DNA of 64,000 nucleotides, from positions 1 through 64,000 of the forward strand of contig WHUX01000175.1 in NCBI GenBank assembly GCA_015179025.1. The letters are read 5' to 3'. A program made the position numbers and the translations under genes. A model generated the notes under the pieces. It was not told the origin of the DNA. It made no database searches and worked only from the letters and a program-made list of their open reading frames with translations. Shown here piece by piece: positions 30,699 through 44,600 of this stretch; position 1 is the stretch's first letter, and each line of letters opens with the position of its first letter. The stretch comes from Terfezia claveryi (lineage: Eukaryota; Ascomycota; Pezizomycetes; Pezizales; Pezizaceae).

Positions 30699-33531
30699 CA
30701 TTGATGACTACTCTTGTACTTCTTGAGTCTACTTCCTTAAACAGAAATCCAACTCAACCAAATCAATCCAAGACTTTATTACCTTAGTTGAAAAGCAAAT
30801 ATTACACCATGTTAAATGGTTTTGCACTAATAATGGTAGAAAGTATGTTAACAAAGATCTTGAACAGTTCTTTAAGTCAAAAGGCATCGTGCATGAACTA
30901 ATGCCCCCTTACTCTCATGAATCTAATAGTGTAGCTGAACACTTCAACCAAATAATACAGAACATAATAAGGGCTATATTGACGAATATGGATAAAAGAT
31001 TCTGGGCTGAAGCATGCTCAACTTCGACCTATCTCCAAAATCAGTCACCTCATAGTACTATCAAAGGGAAGACTCCCTACAAGGTCTTTTATAGCAATAA
31101 ACCTACCATCTCTCACTTTTAACCCTTCGGTAAGGAAAGTTATATATACATACCTGAAAAACAATGACCTGTAGGCAGTAAACTCCTACCATGGGCTGAG
31201 AAAGATATATTCATTAGTTATACTAATAGCACAGCTATCTATAAGGTACATATACCTTTTAGAAAGCATACTTATACATTTCGAGTACAAGATGTTATTT
31301 ATGGACTGAGTACAACTCCAGAAGAGGTACCTCTACCTATATCTAACTCGACTAATCTATTACGGTCACCAACTATGAATACTGCTTCTCTTCCTGCTTC
31401 TCTACTTGAAGTAATCCCATACACTAGCTCAAAATTCCCAAATGAATATCTTTGGCAACAATAGTATATACGAAATCCAAAACATGCAGAAGAATGGTAT
31501 TCCAAGGGACACCTACTCATTTATAAAGCATGGTTCCTTAGTATGACTCTTTCCTATCTAACTGAAACAACATCGGACACAACTACTTCCTCACCACCTA
31601 TTCCTCTAATATCAACTGCAACATCATCTTCTCCTCCACCAGCACCTAGACCTATTTCCAAACCAACTCCACAAGTTTACTTACCTCCTCCACCTCAGAA
31701 CCGAGATGAATATTCACTACTTATTTTACTTCCTCAAGACCTTCAACAATCTTTACCCGATGACTCCAATGATGGAAACTTCACTCGAATCATTAGCAGA
31801 AAAATAGTTAGACCTACAACCATTACTAAGGCAGGTCGAGCTGTTTTTAAGGCAATTAAATTTGGAACTGCACAAGCTCCTATCGTCCCTATAATTGGAA
31901 CAAAGATACAGTTTAATGGTCATTTTAGATTAATCGAAGATCCACCTGAAGTCTTTGATGAGGATAATGAAGAAGATAAAGTATTGATCACTTTAGTCTT
32001 ATAATATGGTGATGAACCTCGAACCTTTAAACAGGCTGTTAATTCATCTGATGAAGAAAAATGGAGAAAGGCTATGAATGATGAGTTGGAAGCTATAAAG
32101 GATCAAGATGTTTGGAAAGTGGTTCCAATACCATAGGATAAGAATATTATTGGAAACAAGTGAGTATTTAAGATTAAGCGAGATGCTAATGGGAATATTG
32201 ATCGGTACAAGGCTCGTCTAGTTGCTCAAGGTTTCTCACAACAACCTGGTACAGACTTCAATGAAATCTTTTCTTTTATTGTTCGATACGACTCTCTCCA
32301 CCTCCTTATCCCTTTATCTGCCCACTTCCAATGGGAACCTCAACAAAGGGATATTAAAGCAGCCTTCCTTTATGGCTCATTGAATGAAATTATCTACATA
32401 CAACTCCCGGAAGGCACCCGGATTAACAGCATGTATGCTAAACTTAACCGATCCATTTATGGATTAAAGCAGTCTCCTTGTTAGTGGTATGGACAATTAA
32501 TATCTTTCCTTCTGACAATAGGTTTCTCTGCTTATGCCTTTGACCCCTGCATCTTTATCTATAAGTCTGGCACAATCATACTCGCCTTCTATGTTGATGA
32601 CATTACTTTATTCGGATATAAAGACTCAGCCCTTATAAAGTCTACTAAATAGTCACTCAAACGATAGTTTAAGTTAACTGATATGGGTAACTTACATTAG
32701 CTTCTAGGAATTCAAATTGAGTACTCTAAGCACAGTATCACACTATTCCAATCCTCCTACATTGACAAGATCCTCAAACATTTCAGTATGATGGACTGCA
32801 ACCCCATCACTCTTCCTCTTGACTTGAACCATACTTTTCAACAATGCACAGATGAAGATGAGGTTACCGATATCTCTTTCTATCAACAAATCGTTGGATC
32901 ACTCATATATGCAGTTATTGGAACACATCCTGACCTGGCTTACTCTGTAACTCTTCTCTCACAATTCTCTCACAAACAATCGAAGGATCACCTTAGAGTA
33001 GTTAAACGAGTCCTACACTACCTTAAAGGTACTCGCAATCTTACCTTGACCTATAAACTCGGACAACCTCTTTCACTCGAAGGATTTACTGATTCAGACT
33101 TTGCTGGATGTCATGACACTCGATGGTCAATCTCAGGATATATTTTCAAGCTTGCCTCTTGTACTATCTGCTAGAGATCACAAAAACAAAAATGTGTGAC
33201 AACCTCCACCACTGAAGCAGAATACATTGCTGGTTCCACTGCTACTAAACAACAAATTTGGCTTCAGAATGCACTAAGTGAGCTCTCTATCAAAGATATT
33301 CCCTTTGCCCTCTCTTGTGACAATAATAGCTCTATCGACCTTTCTCATAATCCTCGAATTTCCGATAAGTTAAAACATATTGACATTGCTTACCACTTCG
33401 TCTGCGAACTCATTAACTCTAGTACTATCATGCTTTTGTACATTCCTGGTGAACACAATCTAGCGGACATATGTACAAAGGCCTTTTCTAGTCTACGGTT
33501 CTCCTATCTTAAAGGATTAATTATGGGATAA
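30699..33531 (+). pseudogene. Copia Pol polyprotein: integrase, RT, RNase H, broken
   Basis: Starts mid-integrase at LLIDDYS (first Asp region). CTNNGRKYVNKDL is the second Asp region with D replaced by N, then LMPPYSHESNSVAEHFNQ with the Glu. RT is recognised by FKQAVNSSDEEKWRKAMNDE, YKARLVAQGFSQ, QRDIKAAFLYGSL, YGLKQSP and an intact catalytic FYVDDI (near 32590). RNase H has GFTDSDFAG, TTSTTEAEYIA and HIDIAYHFV, ending LADICTKAFSSLRF. Many stops (TAG or TGA at Trp, Gln and Arg positions) and frame changes; not functional. Confidence 0.88.
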
Positions 33532-33548
33532 TAAGTGAGAAGGGGTAT

Positions 33549-34182
33549 TGAAAATTATAATATCCTTTTGATATAGTTAAGTATTTCTATACAATACATC
33601 GTTCTCTCTTATGATTACTTACACATCATGCTGATACCTAATATAGACACTTGTTACCCGATTAAGGACTTTTGTATTATTTCTTTCACATGTATTCACA
33701 TGTCGTTCATATGTTCTTATTATCTTTGCTTACTTTCCTAACTTAGTATCTATTATTATTGCATGATGCTGCTTTACTACTTAAGGTTACTGCTTACTGG
33801 TCTCAGTTGTCATGACTCAACGATCACCACTTCTATGACTTTCTAATATATTCGTTGACTTATATTACTGTCTCAGTCACACACCTCCATGTATTTCTTT
33901 ATTCACATGTGCATGATATACTATTCTTAGATTATATAACTTAGACTTTCTTACTAGATCTTTACCCTCAACTTGTACTACTATATACAAGTTTTCCTAC
34001 TCCTGTATCTAGTTCTACACACTTCTTGATTAGACTCAATAGACTGTCTACTCTCAACATAGTTCTACCATCTGCTCTTTTGCACTTCTGTTCTCTCGTA
34101 CTCTCTGCTTTATAGCACTACTGTCCACCGCTACTACCTTCATAATTACTACCGCGATACCTCTACTCATAGTAACCTTTCA
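33549..34182 (+). repeat. 3' LTR of the Copia element (634 bp)
   Basis: Begins TGAAAATTATAATATCC after the polypurine tract GAGAAGGGG (33537-33545) and ends ...TTTCA, giving the inverted pair TGAAA/TTTCA. T/C-rich throughout. The right border is also where the reading frame of element H resumes. Only one copy is in the window, so the borders are inferred. Confidence 0.65.
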
Positions 34183-36440
34183 ATAGGTTGGTGGTGGAGA
34201 ATATGCAGGAGAAGTTTTCTTGAAAGTTTGTATGGGGAGAGAGAGGTAGTTGCTTACTACTGGATGTTGTAGTAAAGAAGCTGTATAGTAAGAAGACTGT
34301 CCAGTAGAGGAGATTCCAGAGGGACTATATACTCCTCTGGACAGTACATCTGCTATGTGGTTGTCCTTGCCCTGAATGTATTCCAGGGTTAGGTCAAACT
34401 GACTCATAGTCTCTTGCCACCTTCTCTTCATCTGACTTTCAGGGATACTATCTATAAATGTGACCAAGGGTTTGTGATCTGTTTGGATAACCACTTTGTG
34501 ACCCTGTAGTTCAGGCCTGAAATACCTCAGTGAGTCAATAATTGCTAATAATTCCTTATCAGTTGTTGTGTAATTCATTTGTCTATCATTCAATTTCTTA
34601 GAGTGAAATTCTGCTGGCCTGATAACACCATTTTCCATTTGGCCAATCCATCCTGAGATCCCTGTATTACTAGCATCTGTAATCAAATAGATTGGAAGGC
34701 CTGAGTTATAATTAATTGGCTTAAGCACCTTATTGCTTATTATTAGCTCTTTTACTCTCACAAATGACTCATTATATAAAGGAGTCCATATGTACTTCTT
34801 TGTTGACTCTTGCAATTCTGATAGTGGTTTGGCTACAGCTCCCAATTCTGGACAAAATCTTCTCAAGTAATTAACTATCCCTAGAAATTTCTGTAATTTC
34901 TTCTTTGAGTCAGAGATAGGGTAATTTGCTATTGAGTTGATTTTTTCTGGATCCATTTTTAGCTCTTGCTTGGTAACAATGAATCCTAGTACTTTTAGTT
35001 TTAGAGCAAGGATCTGGCATTTCTTTTTGTTGAAGAAAAACTTTTCCCTGACCAATATCCTGCAGATCCCTCTCAATACTTCCTTATGTTCTTCCAGGGT
35101 ATCTGTTCCAATCAGAATGTCATCTAAATAAACCATGACTGTTTTTCCAATATAATCCCTCAGTAACCAATTCATAGCCCTCATCATAGTTGCAGGTGCA
35201 TTGCAATCCCCTTGCTGCATAACTAGTGAGTCAAATTTTCCTAGATGATTTGTAAAGGTACTATGTTTTACTAATTCATATGCATGCCTAATATTGTGAT
35301 ACCCATCTACCAGATCAGCTGCTGAAATAAATTTCTTGCTGGCTATCTAGTCCAGTATTGCTTTAATATTTGGCATGGGTGTTTTATCCTTTTACAATAG
35401 CTTATTTCTGAGTACACAGTGTAGCAAGAATCTAGCCTGTTGCTTGCCATTCTTATCTAAATCCCTTTTAGGCTGTGTAAACATGAGGATACTATTCAGT
35501 GAGCTAGATGGTACTATTCTTCCAGATTCTAGCTCAGTCCTCATTTTCTCTGTTATTTGATTCAAGAACCTTGTATAATTTGTGTAGTATGCAGGTTCCC
35601 AAGTTGCACCATCAGAAACTATAATCTTATGTTACATGATGTCATAATGTTCTCTGATTGATGGTAATGCAGTTGGTTTCTCCTCTGGGAATAGTTCAAG
35701 GAATTCTTCAAATATATTAAACTCCACTTCTTCCAGATTAACTGTATTTGTAATAACTGGAGAGCTACTATTATCTTCCAGCTCTGACCAGTCTGATGAG
35801 TTAAACCACTCTTGTAACTATTCCTGATCTTCTTCTAGGTCTTCTGACAGATCATGCTGTATCCAAAGTATTGCTGGAGTTAGTTTTGGGTGGTATAGTA
35901 ATCTACCTCCAACTTCAGTTAATATAGCATGTGGGTCTTTATTATCATCCCAATCTTCTTCTGTCTTTCCTATATTCATAGCTGTAGTAGTAACTCTTCC
36001 AAGTATATCCTTGGTTTTAAGCATATTAATGTCAATCCTTGCACTGCCTATGGGTTATATAGTGATTACATTATCTTTAACATTCATAATTACTTTATAA
36101 TCCCTTAGTGTAGGTTCACTAAATATAACATCCCAGTCCTTCAGGTTGGCTACATAGAATATCCTAGTTTCTTGGTATCCTTGTAGATTTACTGTGACTA
36201 TTACTGTATTTGTCATCTAAGATCTACTACCTTTAATTGCAGTTTCTAGAGGCTTTTTGCTGATCTCTTTCATAGGTATATTAAATAGCTGGCAGTAATT
36301 TGCTAATATTAGGTCTCCACCTGATATGCATGGATTAAATAGTATATAAGCAATATGTCCATTAATTTTAATTTCAGCTGCATTAGAAGTTCTATGGCTT
36401 TCTAGCACTAAGAACTTTCTTATGTCATTAGGGTTCCTCA
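34183..36440 (-). pseudogene. Gypsy element H protease, RT and RNase H, broken
   Basis: The protease region (36440 to about 36000) has the same GGDLI motif as B, but Asn (FNPCISGGDLI) stands at the catalytic Asp position. RT (35700-34900) has FLLHCVLRNKLLLKDKTPMPN, AADLVDGYHNIR, MQQGDCNAPATM and intact catalytic YLDD. RNase H has YLITDASNTGISGW, KELLAIIDSLRYF and QTDHKPLVTF. Stops near 36218, 36050, 35818, 35632 and 35350 break the frame; 35220-34183 is continuous. It ends mid-linker at the Copia LTR. Confidence 0.83.
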
Positions 36441-38125
36441 TAACCTAGAGTGCAGCTGACTCTTATTATTTGATATCAATCTCCTAATAAGCTGTTTTCA
36501 CCTTTTGTGAGGGCCATGCAGTATTAGGCCTAAAAGGCTGGTAAGGAGGGAATCTTCTGGTTCCTGGTCTAGATCCCATATATTAGTAAGTGGAAGATAC
36601 CTTCTTGTTAGGGCAGTCCCTAGAACTATGACCCTTCTGACCACAGTGATAGCAGGACCCTGTCTTACAGCTTCTTCCCTTTTCTTCTCCTGTTCTGCAT
36701 AAGGTGTATATTTAGTTTTATCCTTTCTAGTATTAGGGAAGTTGCTATATAGTCCTTCTGATCCACCTTTCTTACCAGCAACTTTAGCTACATTTCTAGC
36801 TACTTATTAGGTAATTTAAATTCAGACTTAGTCCATTCCATAGGTTTACCAGGGCCCTATTGCTTATCAGCCTTCTTTTGGTGCTATTGCAAGGATTTGG
36901 TCTCTTGTTTTAGCACATCTTCCTGAACTGCAATTTTGTTCAATATCTCCTCAAAAGTTAACTCATATGATATTAACCCTTTGACTTTAGCCCTAAGCAG
37001 GGGTACTAGTCTATCTACTAATTTCATTTTTAGTGCATGATCACTTATCATATCTATTTCATTTAGATCCTTGCACTAAATTTTAAACTCTTCTAGGTTC
37101 TGTGCATACTATATGATAGTAACTTCTGGCCTCTGATAGTGTAACAGATATTGTTTCCACAAGACTTCAGGTGCTATTGTAGAGATGAGTTTACTTCTTA
37201 GTTTTAACATAAATTCATAGAAATTCCTGTCCTTAACATCAGCTTTCTTAGAGCAATACTGGTTATACCAAGTCTGAGCACTCTTCTCAAACATAAAACT
37301 TGCTCTATTCAGGCTTTCCCAACTTGCTATATCCATCCCTGATACTTTACCCACTTCTACAACTATTGCACATAATTGTTAAAGTAGTTTGATCCTCCAT
37401 TTCTCTGATACTCCATCAATCATTGGAGGATTGGGAATCTTTGCAAGTTTGTTTGCCTTTTTGACTAGAGATTTGCTAATCTGTTGTGAGGGTATCTTTT
37501 GACCATCTTTTTAGACTATTCCAAGTGGTGAGGGCTAGGTTCCCTAGTTGACCTTTTCTTCTGTCATCATCAGAGCCATTATCTGACTCATCACCCTCAG
37601 ATCCAGATCCTGGGTTCTCACTTCCACCTCCAGCTATACTACTAGAGCTCCTTCTAGACTTCTTGTCAGGAGTCTTACTCTTTTTGGTATATGTTGGCTT
37701 TTTCCTATCTTTAGGTAGTGGTGGCATGTCCTTTTAGATATTTCTTCTATATCTGTTTCATAATCTCCATCATCTTCTTCTTCATACTGTACACTTTTCC
37801 CCTTACCCTTGCCTCCAGCTCCAAACAGCTTCCTTCCTATCTCTTCATGAGTTTCTATAGGTTCTGTTATTGGAGGCACTATTTCTGGAGTTTCCAGATC
37901 ATACAGGTTACCTATAAGCATGTACTGTGTCAGGAAAGGCCAGTTTAATGCTAGCCATAGAACTTCTTTATATGGGTTATAGGTTGGGTAAGGCCATACT
38001 GCTTTTGAAGTAGATAAGAGTTGAAAGTCCATTTGAACTGACTTGTCAAATTGGTCTTTCTGTTGAAAAATCATGAACTTTTCTGCTGCTTCAGCTAATA
38101 GTTCCTTTTTCCTTTTTGATAACAT
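36441..38125 (-). pseudogene. Gypsy element H gag, broken
   Basis: Starts at MLSKRKKELLAEAAEKF (38125). The acidic, Gly/Ser-rich middle resembles the B gag layout. The capsid-like segment is at 37354-37109 (WESLNRASFMFEKSAQTWYNQY). A CCHC knuckle, CYHCGQKGHSSRDC, is at 36613-36654. Several stops (near 37735, 37476, 37080 and others) disrupt it. Confidence 0.75.
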
Positions 38126-39204
38126 GTTGTTTATTATTAGGTATATAAATACCTGTGATATCCTTTAGTACTATGATGACTTATTCTTATCCCAAAAGGC
38201 TTTTGTTGCAGGAGGTATTATAATCCTCACTTCAGGCATAGATGAATTAGGCCCAATGACTATTTCCCTTGTTTCCATTTCCATTTCTGGAATATCTTTC
38301 CCAGTTGGACTTTCTTTTTAGGGGTATTGACTAACTTGGCCTTGAGTACTTCTAGCTCCTCACTTGTCATTGCCTTTCTACTGCCTTTCCTAGCTCTAGC
38401 TCCTCCTTCCATTACACTAGTACTTTTTGTTTAGGAGTCTCCATGTCTATCAGATATTATACCACTGATTCCTTGGACTCTGTTTCTTCTATTCCTGCTT
38501 TCTTTAACATAGATCCTAATAAGGAAGGATCTACTTCTTATCAACTTCCTTCTTATCCTCTTTCTATAGCTTCTGATACCAAGGTTGACTATGGTAAGGG
38601 AGAGAGGAGCTAAAGGGAAAAAGGGTTACTTTTGTTGATGAGATTTTGTAGGAGCAGGGTTTCCTTTAAATGCTAGGAAGAAAGTTATGTAGAAGGATAG
38701 GGTTAGACTGCTAGGTACTTGTGTTCTTTTTAGAGGGAGAGGTACAGAAACTTTCCTTGTTCTGCTTATTGGAAGAATTCCCAATTTTTCTTTAGGCTAG
38801 GTAGAGAGTGGGGCTAGGATACTCTCTGGAGTTTGGATGTTGATAGACTAGTTCCTATAATCCTACCCTTATTGGACTTCTGAGGCTGTTTCTAAGTCTC
38901 AGAGCTACTAGATTAGGTAGTTTGTTGTTTTCTTTATATTTGCTAGTTAAATACAATTGTTGTTGCCCTCTTATATTGTTTTGCTACTATTTGTAGGCTT
39001 TTACTAGTTGCTATTTATTGAATAGTCTTACTGTTGCTATTTGAGGATAGTTTACTGCTGACTGTCAGACTTTGTCTACTGTGCTTTATACTGTAGGTTA
39101 TACTGGCTTTAGTTTCTACTCTTGTTGGTAGAAACTTTGTTGATTAGGTAAGGTTGATCAGGCCTTCCTAGTTAGGTAAGAATCAAGTTCTTAGGTTAAA
39201 AAAA
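38126..39204 (-). other. Leader of element H, no gene supported
   Basis: About 1.1 kb between LTR and gag. T/A-rich with only short open frames. It shares AGGTTGATCAGGCCTT and a terminal A-run with the leader of B. Some Ser/Lys-rich reading on the minus strand (38150-38570) could be an upstream part of gag, but stops prevent a firm call. Confidence 0.4.
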
Positions 39205-39828
39205 TGTAAAGTGTTGTTAGGGGGACTGGAAGATCAGATTAGATAAGATAAGGATCTTATCTAATTAATAATCTTAGGCTAGTAATGTATACTACAAAGT
39301 AGATTACTAATAATGTATTGTTTATTCTCACTATTAAAGTTATTACTAGTAGCATAAGATTACTGTAATAGGTAAAGTAGTATAGGAGTGCCAAAGGCAC
39401 TTAGAAGATTAACCAGTGGAACTTCTATATTGATTGTACTCTAACTATGTTCTGAGTTCTAACTATCTGTCCAACTGAAGGGAAATTCAGGAACTATATA
39501 TGTTTCCAATGGGGCAGTGCTAGGGCAGTGCTGAGGCAGTGCACCATCATCTGACCCTTATATGTGATTGAGATCAACATTATCTGATCTCTAGATAGTA
39601 CTTCCAAATACTATCTAGTACAAAATAGGTTAAGTCTTAACTTAGACTTATACATGTGAAAGCATGTAATAACATGTGAAAGCATATGAAAGCATGTGAA
39701 ATATTAGCAAGGCAGACAGCATACAGAATGTTGTGTTTTTGAGATGCTTGCTGAGTAAGAAAATAATAAGAAATACATTTGTGAGGGAGAGGGTTAGTTA
39801 TAGGGTATGAGTAAGCCACTTCCTTACA
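39205..39828 (-). repeat. 5' LTR of Gypsy element H (624 bp)
   Basis: Ends TGTAA...TTACA. The position matches that of the LTR in A and B relative to the A-run. Contains a short direct repeat (CATGTGAAAGCATGTGAAA-like, 39653-39700) and GGCAGTGC repeats near 39523-39545. Only one copy is visible. Confidence 0.65.
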
Positions 39829-40994
39829 CTATGAGATGGCCCCATTCCCTCATCTTAAAAGACTTGATACATCTACAAGACAACGGACTGCATAAACGCC
39901 CTGTCTTCTGAGGCAAAGAAATGTAACCAAAATAACCCCTTTCCTCCCTCACCACACCCCCTATAGACCCATTCCCAAATAAAATGACCTCCTTTGCCAC
40001 GCCCCCTCCCGGCCCTCCCCTATCCCTGATCCCTAAGCCCCCTGCTCATACTAGGTTCAAGTTAGCGAAGAAGGTTTCTGCTAAATCTGCTATGGCTACC
40101 TTCCCCCCATCCTTCACCTTCTTCGCCTACCTTTTCCTGTCATCCATCTCTTCCCAAGTAATCTACTTTCTGCCTATGCCTTCCCTATACCTGCAGGCCA
40201 AAGCCATATACCTACCTGTTTCTACCTGTTTTCCCTCACATTTCTGACAAGTAGGGTCAACCGTATCATTCAGTTTAGCATGCTAGGATTGTAAGTTCCC
40301 TTTGCCTATCCTGCATTGGATGTAGTTAACCCTTGCCCTTCTTCCCCACCTAACTACCCTTCCTATCCCAGCCCCTAGTACCTTCCTGTCCTTCTCCTAA
40401 ATTCTCCTCCATTCTTGCTTTAGGCCTCTCTCCATAATCTGAAGGAGGTTCGACTTCTCTGTCCCTGATTTGGTGAGACTATCTGCTCGTTCATTATCAG
40501 GTATCCCAATATGAGCTTTTACCCATCTAAGTCTAACTGACCCCTCGCCCAGAGCCACCTGCCTTGCTTTTAATACCTAGCCAATGCTTACCAAGTCAGC
40601 CATCCTCGCTTTGCCTCTCTTGCCTATATTCTTAATTGCTGCAACCACTACTTGTGAGTCTGTTAGCATCAGGACTCTCTACTTTAGTAGTGCCACTGCC
40701 AGGGCTTCCTTAATGCCTGCCACTTCCCCGTCCCATACCATGGCCCCTCTTCCTAGGCCTACACACCCCTATATCTTCCTCTCCTCTAAGCACCAGCCTC
40801 CTCCTACCCACCCATCCTCTCCCATGCTTCCATCTGTGTATATGACAACTGCGTCCTCTTTGATGACATCAATCTTCCTTACCTATTTCTCTGGCTTATT
40901 CTTCATAGTTAGCCTGAAGTCTACTATTGGGATATTGATAATTGGGGATGGTCCTCCTAGGCTTATCTTTTCATTGCCTTCCTCCTTCAGGTAG
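39829..40994 (-). pseudogene. LINE (Tad1-like) RNase H and C-terminal part, broken
   Basis: Minus-strand non-LTR retrotransposon ORF2 end. RNase H motifs: VVIYTDGSMGEDGW (first Asp), EVAGIKEALAVALL, LMLTDSQVVVAAI and WVKAHIGIPDNERADSLT. A Cys motif, CQKCEGKQVETGRYMALAC, follows, as in fungal Tad1-type LINEs. TAG codons interrupt at several Trp or Gln positions. The upstream RT part lies at 53383-54296, beyond elements F and G. Element H abuts the downstream end. Confidence 0.82.
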
Positions 40995-41519
40995 TGTAAC
41001 GAGGGCTCCGGGGACAAGGCGACCAAGGGGTACGCCGGGGCAAGGGCAAGGCTAGGGTGACACACACATAGGAACGCTACGTGTATGACTAGGGGAAAAG
41101 GCTAGGACAGGGGTAAGGGTGAGGGCGAGAGAGGCAGAGGGCAAGGGGCACGAGATACGTGGAGGCAGTTGCCGCATGTGTCGGAGGGAGGCAGCTGTGC
41201 TGCAGAGTAGTTCACGAGACAAGGGGGGGTGTACAAGGGAGGTGCACAAGCGCTAGGAGAAGCAAGGTCCTGTATTGGATATACAAGACATTGGATAGGG
41301 ATCCAACGACAGTACGAGGGACAGGGGCTATATATAAATAATTCCGGGCCAGGGAAACAGAAGGAATAAGCTTCTCAAGATCCCCTATCTCGGAAGCCAA
41401 GCAAGGTAACGATAACCCATCAACGATACTTGAACAAGCCTATTCGAGTGTCAAAACAGCATGATACCCAAACAAGCCTGTTCGAGTGTCAAATCAAGAC
41501 TAAGAACACAGTTGTGACA
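40995..41519 (-). repeat. 3' LTR of element F (525 bp)
   Basis: Minus-strand ends TGTCACAAC...CTCGTTACA. Two tandem inverted repeats of the GACACTCGAACA/TGTTCGGGTGTC type lie near its U3 start (41425-41490). Polypurine CCTAAAGGGGG follows on the internal side. Confidence 0.88.
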
Positions 41520-41652
41520 CTATTCCCCCTTTAGGCTGGAGCTCCAGCGATGGGGGCCTAGGCACAACAACCGGCAAATCACTACAGGGAACAACAATAC
41601 AGGAAAACAACAATAAAAACAAGAACAACAACAAGAATGCAAAGCCACGACC

Positions 41653-44600
41653 TCAGTCGACTGGGCGAGGCTTCCTGGGGTATGACTGGTAGAATAGGAT
41701 GACCAAATCCGGTGCATTCTCCAAGTCCTCTGTGGGTTGCCAGGTAGTCTCCTCGTCCCCTACCCACTTGACCTTATACTGAACTCGCCCATAGCGTTTT
41801 CTGGAGTCCAGTACCTCCTCAACCTTCCACTCCTCTTCACCTGCAATCACTATGGGAGGGAGTGGGGGGTGCCTTTGCCCGGGGAGGGGATCATTGGCAG
41901 CTGGTTCGATCTTCGAGACGTGAACGACTGGGTGGTGTTTGATATCTTTAGGGAACTTCAACTGGTAGGCGTAAGTGCCCACATTCCCTAATACCTCATA
42001 AGGCCCCAGAAACTTATGATCCAGCTTACCAGAAGGTCGTTCTGTCCGGAAGTGCCGACTAGAGAGCTACACCTTATCTGCCGGCTGGTATCTGGGGGCT
42101 GGCAATCGTGATCCGTTAGTATACTTAGCTTGCCTAGCTTGCGCATATCCCAGCTCTGCTTTCAGGGTACAGTGGAGTTCAGAGATTCTAACTATGAACC
42201 TCTTGGCCGGGGCATCTTTGTTGGCTTTTTGCAGGGGCGCCAGGGCATCCACGAACCGGGGGTGCCAACCGTAGTTAGCCAGGAAAGGTGAGGTTTTGGA
42301 GGATTCCAAGAACTGGTTGTTCGTGGTAAATTCGCAAGTAGCCAGCAACGAAACCCAGTTATCTGGCTGGAAATTGACAAAGGCCCATAGATATTGCTCC
42401 ATAATGGCGTTCATCCTCTCCGATTGGCCATCTGTCTGGAGGTGATATGCCATTGACAGACGTGCTTTGATCCCCAGAAGTTCGTAGAAGGCTTGCCAGA
42501 ATTCTGAGGTAAACTGGGGGCCACGGTCAGATACGATCGATTCAGGGAGGCCATGGTATCGGAATATATTATTGAGGTAGAGATTGGCTAACTCTGGGGC
42601 AGAGCAGGTATCCCGGTAAGGTATAACATACCTCATTTTCGTCAACTGATCCACTACCATCAAGATGGCATTGAACCCGAAGTCTTTTGGCAACCCTGTT
42701 ACGAAGTCCATAGTCAGGTGCAGCCATGGCGGATCAGGGATATCCAGAGGTTTCAGTATCCTATACGGGGCGTGGCGGACAGGCTTAGCACGTTTGCAAA
42801 TATGGCAGTTCCGTATGTACTGCTCCACATCCTTCCGTTGGTCGATCCATGTGTACTCCCTGGCCAGAAGCTCTAACGTTTTGGCCACTACAGGGTAACC
42901 TGCAACCAGGCTGTCATGGTGTTCCTTGATCAATTGAAGGTGCAGCTCTCCTTCCGGCACATACAGCCGTTCGAGGTAGTAGAGGAGTCCTTCCTGGACG
43001 GTACACTCGGCTAGGAAGATCTTGGGGTGGTGGTGCTGGCCAGAATCCACTGCGGTGATAATTTCTTTGGCCAAGGGGTCATCCTCGTATGCCCGTCTCA
43101 CCAGTTGTCAGAGATCGGCTTCCATGGCGGCCTCGGCTTCCGCATCAACCTCAGCATCAGCGAGGACATTGGCCGCCAGATCAAGGTTTTCGGGCTTCAA
43201 TACCACCTAATTTTGGTATTTTAGCCTTTCATTCCCCCCCTTAGGGAGATCTCCTGATCTCCGAGTTAACGCATCGGGTTTGTCACCAGCTTTTCCAGGA
43301 CGGTACTTGATCTTAAAGTTGAACCGAAAGAGGAATTCCGACCACCTGGCCTGCCGTCGGTTAAGCAGCTTGGTGGTGGTAAAGTACTTAAGGTTTTTAT
43401 GGTCGAAAAGTACTTTGATAATCCCCTTAGCTGACTCCAGGTGTGGCCTCTATTCCTCAAATACTCGCACGATAGCCATCAGCTCCTTGTCGTAGATCTT
43501 GTAGTTGCACACAGCCGGGGAATGCTTCTTTGAGAAATAGACCACTGGGTGGAGGATGCCTTTATCGTTGTTCTAAGAGAGGATTCCCGTGGAGACATAG
43601 TTGGAGGCATCGGTTTCGACGACACATTCCTGGTCAGGGTTGAAATGTGCCAGGATTGGCGCTGAACAGAAGGCTTCCTTGAGGTTCTGGAAGGCAGATT
43701 GGGCTTCTGGATTCTAGTCAAAACGCCGGTCTTTTTTGGTCAGGGCGGTGAGGGGGGCTACGATCTTCGAATACCCTAGAATGAACCGCAGGTAAAAGTT
43801 AGCGAACCCCAGGAAGGCTTGGACATCCTTGAGATTTGCTGGGGTTTGCCATTCCTGGACAGCGGTAACCTTGGTGGGGTCCATCCTGATACCTTCTGTA
43901 ATGATGATCAATTCCAGATACTTGACCTCCTGCACATAAAACTCACATTTCTCCAGTTTCAGGTATAATCCGGCCTTCTTCAGCTTCTCTAGCACCTGCC
44001 TCACATGGATTTTGTGTTCCGCTAGAGAGTCCGAGTATATAAGGATATCGTCCAGGTAAGCTGTGCAGAATACATTAAGGAAGTCCCGCAAGGTGTCATT
44101 GATAAAGTGCTGGAAGGAGGCAGGGGCATTGGTTAGGCCAAAGGGCATCACATTATACTCAAAATGGCCATATCATGTTCGGAAGGCAGTTTTCCACTCC
44201 TCCCCCTCGGCGATCCGTACCAGGTTGTAAGCCCCTCTTAAATCCAGTTTGGTGAACTATTTGGCCTTAGAGAGCCTAGCTAATGTCTCCTGGATTAGGG
44301 GTAGGGGGTACCTGTTTGTAACTGTTATCTTGTTTAGGCCCCGGTAATTGACACACAACCGGAGAGAGCCATCCAATTTCTTTATGAAAAGCACTGGGGC
44401 ACCCGCTAGTGAAGAGCTATGGCGAATGAAGCTCTTGTTGAGGTTTTCCTCCAAGTATTTCTTCAGGGCCTCCAGCTCCACTTGGGACATTCCGTAGAGG
44501 GGCCTATAGGGGGAAGTCTTGCCCTCTACCAGCGGAATTGTATGGTCATATGGTTGGTGGGGCGCCAGCTTCTCTGTGGCTTTTTCCAAGAACAGATCAA

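Larger units (their letters stand above)
30699..34182 (+). mobile_element. Ty1/Copia element, 3' two-thirds, broken
   Basis: Plus-strand Copia-type order: integrase (from the FLLIDDYS position), then RT, RNase H and 3' LTR. The 5' LTR, gag and protease are off-window beyond the hAT. The 3' LTR abuts the coding part of element H at 34183. Confidence 0.85.
34183..39828 (-). mobile_element. Gypsy element H, 5' part, relative of B
   Basis: Minus-strand Ty3/Gypsy element: 5' LTR 39205-39828, leader, gag, protease, RT, RNase H down to 34183, where Copia interrupts it. Integrase and 3' LTR are off-window to the left. RT and protease resemble B, and the leader shares a motif with B. It directly abuts LINE sequence at 39829. 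Confidence 0.85.
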